From contig JAUNGQ010000003.1 of NCBI GenBank assembly GCA_030524285.1, positions 62,001 to 126,000 on the forward strand: a stretch of DNA of 64,000 bases. The letters are read 5' to 3'. The position numbers were made by a program, and so were the translations under genes. Source of the DNA: Eubacteriales bacterium (GTDB lineage: Bacteria > Bacillota > Clostridia > Oscillospirales > Butyricicoccaceae). Of this stretch, positions 57,868 through 64,000 are shown piece after piece. The number at the start of each line of letters is the position of its first letter. The first letter of the stretch is position 1. The notes under the pieces were generated by a model. That model was not told where the DNA came from and did no database searches. It worked only from the letters and a program-made list of their open reading frames with translations.

Positions 57868-57913
57868 TGAAATATTTTTTGAGTAAGCATTCAAAAACGA
57901 AGGAGATATCGTT

Positions 57914-58408
57914 ATGAAAAAAGTTTGTATCGTAATGGGATCTGACAGTGATCTCAAGGTTATGGAAGGCTGTATGAACAAGCTGGATTCTTTCGGCGTA
58001 CCGTATGATGTCCGCATTGTGTCTGCACACCGCACGCCGGCGGCGGCTGAACAGCTGTCCAAGAATGCTGCGGCAGACGGTTATGGCGTTATCATTGCAG
58101 CAGCAGGCAAGGCTGCGCATCTGGGTGGCGTTCTGGCAGCACAGACAACGTTGCCGGTTATCGGTGTTCCGATCAAGTCCTCCTTCATGGATGGTTTGGA
58201 TAGCCTGCTATCCATTGTCCAGATGCCGTCCGGTATCCCGGTAGCAACAGTTGGTGTCAATGGCGCTGATAATGCTGCTATTCTGGCAGTACAGATGCTG
58301 GCGCTCAGTGAACCGGAGTTGGTAGAGAAGCTGGCACAGTTTAAGGCAGACATGCAGGCAGCTGTCGAGGCCAAGGACGCCAAGATCAGCGCACAGTTCG
58401 CCAAGTAA
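57914..58408 (+). CDS. purE: N5-carboxyaminoimidazole ribonucleotide mutase
   Basis: 164 residues, class I PurE. It turns N5-CAIR into CAIR in purine synthesis; PurK is not in the window. Motifs: VCIVMGSDSDLKVMEGC, VRIVSAHRTPAAAEQ with the catalytic His, AAAGKAAHLGGVLAA and PVIGVPIKSSFMDGLDSLLS, MPSGIPVATVGVNGADNAAI. ATG 57914 follows GAAGGAGA. It is the first gene of purE-F-M-N-purO-AICAR transformylase-purD. Confidence 0.96.
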   Translation: MKKVCIVMGSDSDLKVMEGCMNKLDSFGVPYDVRIVSAHRTPAAAEQLSKNAAADGYGVIIAAAGKAAHLGGVLAAQTTLPVIGVPIKSSFMDGLDSLLSIVQMPSGIPVATVGVNGADNAAILAVQMLALSEPELVEKLAQFKADMQAAVEAKDAKISAQFAK

Positions 58409-58583
58409 ATCTACTCTGTAGAAAGGATATATTTCCGATCAAAAACCGGATATAAAGTGATCTAAGTGGGATTTAGGCAGCACGGAAAAGCCGGGAGGTT
58501 TTGATGCGGAAGAATATCATAACCAATCGTTATCTCTGACAGCATATCTGTCACCAGAATTCTTTTTTGAAAAAAGGTTTTGT

Positions 58584-60059
58584 ATGAAATATAAAATGAG
58601 AAAAGCAGCACATACACCATTTGGTGTCAGTGATAAGCTGCATGAAGAATGTGGCGTCTTCGGCGTTTATGTAAATAAAGAAGATATCGGAAAAATCAGT
58701 CCCTCACATGATGCCTATACGGCTCTATTTGCCTTACAGCACAGAGGGCAGGAGGCGTGTGGCATTGCCGTGAATAATAACGGCGTGATCCGTTGCCATA
58801 AAGATATTGGACTTGTCAATGAGGTATTCAACCAGAAGATTTTGGATGATATGCCGGGTACAATGGGTATTGGTCATGTACGATATTCTACCACCGGCCT
58901 CCAGTCCCGTGAGAATGCGCAGCCGGTCTGTATTACACATTGCAAGGGAAATCTGGCCATTGCACATAATGGCAATCTAGTCAACGCAGGCAAGCTGCGC
59001 AGACAGATCGAAATGGACGGCGGCATTTTCCGTTCCTCCTCAGATACGGAGGTTCTTGCGTATACCATTGTCAGGGAACGCCTGAAATGCGGAAGCATTG
59101 AGCAGGCTGTCCTGCGTTCTATGGAGGTTATCGAGGGCGCATATTCTCTTGTCGTCATGTCGCCGCGCAAGCTGATTGCAGCACGTGACCCGCATGGCTT
59201 CCGTCCGCTTTGTATCGGCAAAATGATGAATTCGTATGTCTTTGCGTCGGAATCGTGTGCACTTGATGCGCTGGGGGCAGAATTTATCCGTGATGTGGAG
59301 CCGGGCGAGCTGGTTGTGATTGAGGACGGCGAAATGCGTTCGATGCACTGTAATATTCAGTGTGACCACACTATGTGTGTGTTTGAATACATTTATTTTG
59401 CGCGTCCCGATTCTGTTGTTGATGGTGCTTCTGTTGCTTATGCGCGGCAGGAGGCAGGGAGATACCTGTTTGAAGAGCATCCAGTTGAAGCTGACGTTGT
59501 TGTCGGGGTACCGGACAGCGGCATTCCGGCAGCAATTGGTTATTCCAAGGCTTCCGGTATCCCATATGATGTCGGTCTGATTAAGAATAAATATATTGGT
59601 CGTACCTTTATCCAACCGGGGCAGGACAAGCGGGAACGTTCTGTGCGCATTAAGCTGAATGCCCTGCGCAACAATCTGGAAGGCAAACGTGTGATTCTGG
59701 TTGATGACTCGATTGTACGAGGAACAACCTGTGCACGTCTGGTTAAAATCCTGCGGGATGCGGGTGCAAAAGAAGTACATATGCGTATTTCCGCACCTCC
59801 GTTCCTGCATCCATGCTTCTTTGGCACGGATGTACCGGATCGTGAGTATTTGATTGCATATGGACGTACAGTAGAAGAAATTCGTCAACTGGTCGGCGTT
59901 GATTCGCTTGGCTATCTGTCGCTTGAGGCGACAAATAAAATTGCAGTAGGTGCACACTGCGGCTTCTGCAACGGATGCTTCAGCGGAAACTATCCGATTG
60001 AAGTTCCGGACACCATAGAAAAGAATATATTTGAAAGTGGGATTGGTGAAAATGGTTAA
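58584..60059 (+). CDS. purF: Amidophosphoribosyltransferase
   Basis: 491 residues. It starts purine synthesis by making phosphoribosylamine from PRPP and glutamine. A 22-residue propeptide precedes the catalytic Cys23 (EECGVFGVYVN). Glutaminase domain with ALQHRGQEACGIAV and GIGHVRYSTTG; PRPP site VILVDDSIVRGTTCARLV; and cysteines for a 4Fe-4S cluster of the Bacillus type in HCGFCNGCFSGNY. ATG 58584 follows AAAAAGG. The 175-base gap from purE holds a small GACAG/CTGTC hairpin (58538-58552) and a poly-T/A repeat, no clear terminator. The stop overlaps the purM start by eight bases. Confidence 0.96.
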   Translation: MKYKMRKAAHTPFGVSDKLHEECGVFGVYVNKEDIGKISPSHDAYTALFALQHRGQEACGIAVNNNGVIRCHKDIGLVNEVFNQKILDDMPGTMGIGHVRYSTTGLQSRENAQPVCITHCKGNLAIAHNGNLVNAGKLRRQIEMDGGIFRSSSDTEVLAYTIVRERLKCGSIEQAVLRSMEVIEGAYSLVVMSPRKLIAARDPHGFRPLCIGKMMNSYVFASESCALDALGAEFIRDVEPGELVVIEDGEMRSMHCNIQCDHTMCVFEYIYFARPDSVVDGASVAYARQEAGRYLFEEHPVEADVVVGVPDSGIPAAIGYSKASGIPYDVGLIKNKYIGRTFIQPGQDKRERSVRIKLNALRNNLEGKRVILVDDSIVRGTTCARLVKILRDAGAKEVHMRISAPPFLHPCFFGTDVPDREYLIAYGRTVEEIRQLVGVDSLGYLSLEATNKIAVGAHCGFCNGCFSGNYPIEVPDTIEKNIFESGIGENG

Positions 60060-61089
60060 TAGTCGTTCTGAAAGCTATAAGGCAGCAGGCGTTGACGTAA
60101 CTGCCGGCTATGAAGCTGTCAAAAAAATGAAGCCGTTTGTAGAAAGCACATATATTCCAGGTGTACTCGGCTCGATCGGTGGCTTTGGCGGAATGTTTGA
60201 ACCGCCGGTACAGGGAATGGAGCATCCGATTCTGGTTTCCGGCACGGATGGTGTCGGCACCAAGCTGAAGCTGGCTTTCCTGATGGACAAGCATGATACC
60301 GTAGGCATTGACTGCGTTGCCATGTGTGTCAATGACATTGCATGCTGTGGCGCACAGCCGCTGTTCTTTCTCGATTACATTGCCGTTGGAAAGAACTATC
60401 CCGAGCGCATTGCAGAGCTGGTCAAGGGCATTGCAGATGGTTGTAAGCAGGCTGGATGTGCACTGGTTGGCGGTGAAACCGCTGAAATGCCAGGCTTCTA
60501 TCCGGTAGACGAGTACGATATGGCTGGCTTCTCTGTTGGTCTGGTAGACCGTGACAAGATGATTGACGGCACCAAACTGGCGGCAGGTGATGTACTGATT
60601 GGTGTTGCCTCCTCCGGCGTACATTCCAACGGTTATTCTCTGGTCCGCAAGACGCTCGGTATCAATGAGAAGTCTGTACAGCGTTATATTGCCGAGTTTG
60701 GTAAGACGCTTGGCGAGGAACTGCTGACCCCGACAAAGATTTATGTAAAAACCATCCAGTCACTGATTCAGGCTGTTGATGTCAAGGCAATGAGCCATAT
60801 TACCGGCGGTGGTTTCTATGAAAATGTTCCGCGTATGCTGCCGGATAACATCTGTGTATCCATTGAAAAAGCTGCACTGCCGACACCTGAAATCTTCAAG
60901 CTGATTCAGAAGACCGGTAATATCCCGGAGCGCGACATGTACAATACCTTTAACATGGGTGCAGGTCTGGTTGTTGCTGTTCCAAAGGAACAGGCTGACA
61001 AGGCGCTGGAGGCAATTACAGCAGCAGGCGAGACCGGCTACATCATCGGCGAGTGCAAGGCAGGCGAAAAGGAAGTTCAGCTATGGTAA
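60052..61089 (+). CDS. purM: Phosphoribosylformylglycinamidine cyclo-ligase (AIR synthetase)
   Basis: 345 residues. It closes the imidazole ring of FGAM with ATP to make AIR. Motifs: SYKAAGVDVTAGYEAVKKMK, GSIGGFGGMFE, LVSGTDGVGTKLKLAFLMDK, NDIACCGAQPLFFLDYIAVG, GGETAEMPGFY and ASSGVHSNGYSLVRK. ATG 60052 lies within the end of purF, so the two are coupled. PurL is not in the window. The stop overlaps purN by seven bases. Confidence 0.96.
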   Translation: MVNSRSESYKAAGVDVTAGYEAVKKMKPFVESTYIPGVLGSIGGFGGMFEPPVQGMEHPILVSGTDGVGTKLKLAFLMDKHDTVGIDCVAMCVNDIACCGAQPLFFLDYIAVGKNYPERIAELVKGIADGCKQAGCALVGGETAEMPGFYPVDEYDMAGFSVGLVDRDKMIDGTKLAAGDVLIGVASSGVHSNGYSLVRKTLGINEKSVQRYIAEFGKTLGEELLTPTKIYVKTIQSLIQAVDVKAMSHITGGGFYENVPRMLPDNICVSIEKAALPTPEIFKLIQKTGNIPERDMYNTFNMGAGLVVAVPKEQADKALEAITAAGETGYIIGECKAGEKEVQLW

Positions 61090-61712
61090 ATATCGCTGTT
61101 CTGGTTTCCGGCGGCGGTACAAATTTACAGGCAATTCTGGACGCACAGGCGCGAGGAGAAATCAAAAACGGCAGGGTTACCGCTGTCATTTCCTCCAATG
61201 ATACGGCATATGCGCTGGAACGTGCCAAAAACGCCGGCGTTTCGGGCTATACCATCAAAAAGAAGGATTATCCGTCCGGTGCAGAATATTGCAAGGCGCT
61301 GGCTGCATTTCTGCATGAAAAGGAAATCGGCCTGGTGGTTCTGGCAGGATTCATGACGGTGTTGGATGAATATTTCTGCAATGCATTTGAAAATCGCATT
61401 ATCAACGTGCATCCGTCCCTGATTCCGTCCTTTTGTGGCGATGGCTTCTATGGTCTGCATGTCCATGAAGCAGCGCTGGCAAAGGGGGTCAAGGTAACCG
61501 GCGCCACCGTGCATTTTGTCAACGCTGTCACAGACGGCGGCCCGATTATTGCACAGAAGGCGGTTGCCGTTGAGCCGGATGACACACCGGAGATCCTGCA
61601 AAAGCGCGTGATGGCACAGGCAGAGCATATTCTTTTGCCGCGTGTGGTATCGCTGTTCTGCGAAGGCAGGCTGTCTGTTTCGGACAGCGGCATCGTTTCG
61701 ATTGCTGAATAA
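61083..61712 (+). CDS. purN: Phosphoribosylglycinamide formyltransferase
   Basis: 209 residues. It transfers the formyl group of 10-formyl-THF to GAR. Motifs: IAVLVSGGGTNLQAILDA, DEYFCNAFENRIINVHPSLI with the catalytic His, PSFCGDGFYGLHVHEAAL, and TGATVHFVNAVTDGGPIIAQ with the catalytic Asp. The start ATG 61083 overlaps the end of purM and has AAAGGAAG before it. Confidence 0.95.
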   Translation: MVNIAVLVSGGGTNLQAILDAQARGEIKNGRVTAVISSNDTAYALERAKNAGVSGYTIKKKDYPSGAEYCKALAAFLHEKEIGLVVLAGFMTVLDEYFCNAFENRIINVHPSLIPSFCGDGFYGLHVHEAALAKGVKVTGATVHFVNAVTDGGPIIAQKAVAVEPDDTPEILQKRVMAQAEHILLPRVVSLFCEGRLSVSDSGIVSIAE

Positions 61713-61741
61713 AACAACATAGATAGAAGGAAGATTGTTTC

Positions 61742-62446
61742 ATGGAAATTTTTGATCTTGGCGCACAGTTGCGCAGCAACAGCTATCCGGGCCGCGGCAT
61801 CGTGCTTGGCCGAAGTGCAGATGATAAGTCTGCTGTAATTGCATATTTTATCATGGGCCGCAGCGAAAACAGCCGCAACCGTATTTTCTCTGAGACAGAG
61901 GACGGTATCCGTACAGAAGCATTTGACCCGTCGAAGATGGTTGATCCGTCCCTGATTATTTATCATCCGGTCCGTGTTTATGAAGGCGCAACTATTGTTA
62001 CCAATGGCGATCAGACGGATACCGTACGGGATGGTCTGGCAGCAGGCAAGAGCTACATTGAAGCGCTGCGCACCCGTCAGTTTGAGCCGGATGGCCCGAA
62101 CTACACACCGCGTATTTCCGGTATTGTCGAGCCGAATGGCGCGTATGAGCTGTCGATTCTCAAGAGCTTTGACGGCGATCCGGCATGTAATAAGCGTTTC
62201 TTCTTTGAATATGACGCACCGCGTGCAGGTCTGGGCCACTTCATCCATACCTACATGAACGATGGTTCTCCGCTGCCGTCCTTTGAGGGAGAGCCGGAAA
62301 CGGTACGCATTGAAGGTAATCTGAATGAATTTGCGGATATGGTTTGGGAAAACCTGAATGAGGACAACAAGGTATCCCTGTATGTTAGCTTCATTGATCT
62401 GGAAACCGGTAAGGCTTCCAGCGTAATCCGCAACAAGCACTGCTGA
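61742..62446 (+). CDS. IMP cyclohydrolase, PurO-like family
   Basis: 234 residues. The family (PF07826) does the final ring closure from FAICAR to IMP and was first found in archaea as PurO. Marks: LRSNSYPGRGIVLGRSADD, YFIMGRSENSRNRIFS and PRISGIVEPNGAYELSILKS. This replaces the N-terminal IMP cyclohydrolase domain of bifunctional PurH, which is absent here. ATG 61742 follows AGAAGGAAG. It is followed by the AICAR transformylase half of PurH. Confidence 0.9.
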   Translation: MEIFDLGAQLRSNSYPGRGIVLGRSADDKSAVIAYFIMGRSENSRNRIFSETEDGIRTEAFDPSKMVDPSLIIYHPVRVYEGATIVTNGDQTDTVRDGLAAGKSYIEALRTRQFEPDGPNYTPRISGIVEPNGAYELSILKSFDGDPACNKRFFFEYDAPRAGLGHFIHTYMNDGSPLPSFEGEPETVRIEGNLNEFADMVWENLNEDNKVSLYVSFIDLETGKASSVIRNKHC

Positions 62447-62463
62447 GAGGAGAAAATGAAATC

Positions 62464-63639
62464 ATGACTGAACTCGCACTGAAATATGGCTGCAACCCGA
62501 ATCAGAAGCCATCTCGCATTTACATGAAGGAAGGCGAACTGCCGATTACTGTTCTGAACGGCAAGCCGGGTTATATCAACTTTATGGATGCATTCAACAG
62601 CTGGCAGCTCGTACGTGAGCTGAAGGCTGCTACCGGTATGGCTTCTGCTGCTTCCTTTAAGCATGTCAGCCCGGCAGGCGCTGCTATCGGCACACCACTG
62701 TCTGATGTAGAAAAGCAGATCTATTTTGTTGATACCGAGGAAGAACTGTCTCCGATCGCCTGCGCATACATCCGTGCACGCGGTGCTGATCGTCTGTGCT
62801 CCTATGGTGACTGGGTAGCTCTGTCGGATACCTGTGATGCACAGACTGCAACCTATCTGAAATATGAGGTTTCTGATGGCATTATTGCTCCGTCCTATAC
62901 CGATGAAGCGCTGGAAATCCTCAAGAGCAAGCGCAAGGGTGGTTACACTGTTATCCAGATTGATCCGGATTACGAACCAGCTGCCATCGAGCGCCGCGAA
63001 ATCTTCGGTATCACCTTCGAGCAGGGTCACAATAACCTTAAAATTGATGAGGAAATGCTGGTAAACATCGTAACAGAGAACAAGGAGCTGCCGCAGCAGG
63101 CAAAGCTGGATATGATCGTATCCCTGATTACGTTGAAATATACCCAGTCCAATTCTGTTTGCTATGTCAAGAACGGTCAGACCATTGGCGTTGGCGCTGG
63201 CCAGCAGAGCCGTATTCATTGCACCCGTCTGGCAGGCAACAAGGCAGATAACTGGTTCCTGCGTCATCATCCGAAGGTACTCGGTCTACAGTTTGTTGAC
63301 GGCATTCGCCGTCCGGACCGTGATAATGCAATCGATGTGTACACTTCCGATGAATATGAAGATGTTCTGGCAGAAGGTGTATGGCAGACAAAATTCAAGG
63401 TAAAGCCGGAGCCGCTGACCGCAGAGGAGAAGAAGGCATGGATTGCCACCCAGTCCGGTGTTACCGTAGGCTCGGATGCATTCTTCCCATTTGGCGATAA
63501 TGTTGAGCGTGCAAAGAAGTCCGGCGTTGCTTACATCGCACAGCCGGGCGGCTCCATCCGTGATGACCATGTTATCGATACCTGCAACAAGTATGGCATC
63601 GTGATGTCATTCACTGGTATTCGCCTGTTCCATCACTAA
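62464..63639 (+). CDS. AICAR formyltransferase (PurH C-terminal domain alone)
   Basis: 391 residues, matching only the transformylase half of PurH, which adds a formyl group to AICAR from 10-formyl-THF. Marks: LKYGCNPNQKPSRIY, MASAASFKHVSPAGAAIG with the Lys-His active-site pair, GDWVALSDTCDAQTA, and IGVGAGQQSRIHCTRLAGNK. The last segment ends FPFGDNVERAKKSGVAYIAQ then GSIRDDHVIDTCNKYGI. ATG 62464 follows GAGAGGAGA. With the PurO-like gene it supplies both PurH activities as separate proteins. Confidence 0.92.
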   Translation: MTELALKYGCNPNQKPSRIYMKEGELPITVLNGKPGYINFMDAFNSWQLVRELKAATGMASAASFKHVSPAGAAIGTPLSDVEKQIYFVDTEEELSPIACAYIRARGADRLCSYGDWVALSDTCDAQTATYLKYEVSDGIIAPSYTDEALEILKSKRKGGYTVIQIDPDYEPAAIERREIFGITFEQGHNNLKIDEEMLVNIVTENKELPQQAKLDMIVSLITLKYTQSNSVCYVKNGQTIGVGAGQQSRIHCTRLAGNKADNWFLRHHPKVLGLQFVDGIRRPDRDNAIDVYTSDEYEDVLAEGVWQTKFKVKPEPLTAEEKKAWIATQSGVTVGSDAFFPFGDNVERAKKSGVAYIAQPGGSIRDDHVIDTCNKYGIVMSFTGIRLFHH

Positions 63640-63663
63640 TTCTGAGCATAAAAAGTAGAAAGA

Positions 63664-63694
63664 GTCAGGTGCGCTTTTGGCGTACCTGACTTTT
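63664..63694 (+). terminator. Hairpin between the AICAR transformylase gene and purD
   Basis: GTCAGGTGCG/CGTACCTGAC (63664-63673 with 63681-63690) with one wobble, followed by TTTT. Its arm sequence and flanks resemble the hisD terminator at 27578, so it is likely a partial terminator or repeat. Confidence 0.6.
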
Positions 63695-63732
63695 GACGGT
63701 CTATAGAGAAGAAAACAAGGAGGATTTCCAAT

Positions 63733-64000
63733 ATGAAAGTACTGGTTATCGGCGGCGGCGGACGGGAACATGCGGTCTGCATGGCGCTGGCAAAAAGCCC
63801 AAAGGTAGATAAAATCTGGTGCGCACCGGGTAACGGCGGTATTGCAGACGTTGCAGAGTGTGTTGACATCAAGGCAACCGATATTGATGGCGTTGTTGCA
63901 TTTTCCAAGACAAATGATCCGGATCTGGTTGTTGTAACACCGGATGATCCGTTGGCACTGGGCATGGTAGATGCACTGGAGGCAGAAGGTATCCGTGCTT
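63733..64000 (+). CDS. purD: Phosphoribosylamine-glycine ligase, N-terminal part (partial)
   Basis: 89 residues are visible before the window ends. PurD makes GAR from phosphoribosylamine, glycine and ATP. Marks: KVLVIGGGGREHAVCMALAK, the PAPGNGGI-like segment in WCAPGNGGIADVAECVDI, and DPDLVVVTPDDPLALGMVDA, where most PurDs have GPExPL; here the Glu is Asp and the Gly is Thr. ATG 63733 follows AAGGAGGA. It continues the purine operon. Confidence 0.9.
   Translation, partial: MKVLVIGGGGREHAVCMALAKSPKVDKIWCAPGNGGIADVAECVDIKATDIDGVVAFSKTNDPDLVVVTPDDPLALGMVDALEAEGIRA

Noticed and set aside
57500..57913. Purine or ZTP riboswitch before purE
   Set aside because: The conserved cores of these aptamers were not found by eye; left as an unassigned leader.
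59040..59957. A 305-codon open frame on the minus strand
   Set aside because: Antisense to purF; no ribosome binding site and no recognisable domain.
61448..62440. A 330-codon open frame on the minus strand
   Set aside because: Antisense to purN and the PurO-like gene; spans two genes and has no signals.
62251..63270. A 339-codon open frame on the minus strand
   Set aside because: Antisense to the AICAR transformylase gene, a codon-usage shadow.
1..64000. tRNA, rRNA, CRISPR, transposase or phage genes
   Set aside because: None were recognised on either strand; no direct-repeat array was seen.

Overview
The window looks like a chromosomal stretch from a low-to-mid GC, Gram-positive, obligately anaerobic member of the Clostridia, probably a gut Oscillospiraceae or Butyricicoccaceae-like bacterium. 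The family and genus are inference. Supporting signs are PolC-type polymerase, a SCIFF peptide with its radical-SAM maturase, the separate hisZ plus short hisG pair, standalone IMP cyclohydrolase and AICAR transformylase, a crotonase of the butyrate type, EFR1-type ferredoxin, SLH-domain proteins, and strong sigma-A promoters with AGGAGG ribosome binding sites. No rRNA, tRNA, CRISPR array, prophage or insertion sequence was seen; this is mostly core genome with a cell-surface cluster. Layout: 0-9 kb holds the end of glnS, a crotonase, uppP, recQ, a 36-residue membrane peptide, a class I amidotransferase hydrolase, an EFR1 flavodoxin/ferredoxin and a PhoB/PhoR-like two-component pair with a possible Pho box. 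9-19.6 kb is a conserved growth operon: pyrH, frr, uppS, cdsA, dxr, rseP, ispG, polC. 19.7-25.2 kb is hisZGCHAFI behind a near-consensus promoter with a 12-bp palindrome at the expected transcription start. xth and a detached hisD follow. hisB, hisE and a histidinol phosphatase are not in the window. On the minus strand, 27.6-29.6 kb holds proC and a diacylglycerol-type glycosyltransferase, and 29.7-33.3 kb holds thiS-thiF-thiG-thiH-tenI behind a TPP riboswitch with its own terminator. 34-39 kb carries a LacX-type epimerase, a PEBP protein, and the yajC / TIGR04086 / scfA / scfB set. 39-45 kb is a mixed accessory stretch: a split chromate transporter, a SLOG-domain protein, rlmA, a BrkB protein, a flavoprotein and an HPr paralogue without the catalytic histidine. 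44.9-57.4 kb is a cell-surface block: a secreted GH26-like enzyme with three SLH domains, an LTA-synthase-like protein, a CsaB pyruvyl transferase with a glycosyltransferase-like N-terminal extension, MurJ, an O-antigen-ligase/glycosyltransferase fusion, two DUF4330 proteins and a GT4 glycosyltransferase. 57.6-64 kb is the purine operon purE-F-M-N, PurO-type cyclohydrolase, AICAR transformylase and the start of purD, behind a 250-nt leader with a short ORF and an attenuator-like hairpin. How the parts connect: the MEP enzymes (dxr, ispG) with uppS and uppP supply and recycle undecaprenyl phosphate, and the surface block probably uses that carrier to build a pyruvylated wall polysaccharide which SLH-domain proteins bind. 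The best candidates for something undescribed are the remodelled surface-polysaccharide block (the CsaB fusion, the ligase-GT fusion and the DUF4330 pair), the seven-cysteine SCIFF precursor, the His-less HPr paralogue and the purE leader. Start sites were chosen by reading ribosome binding sites by eye; promoters and terminators are pattern calls without scoring.
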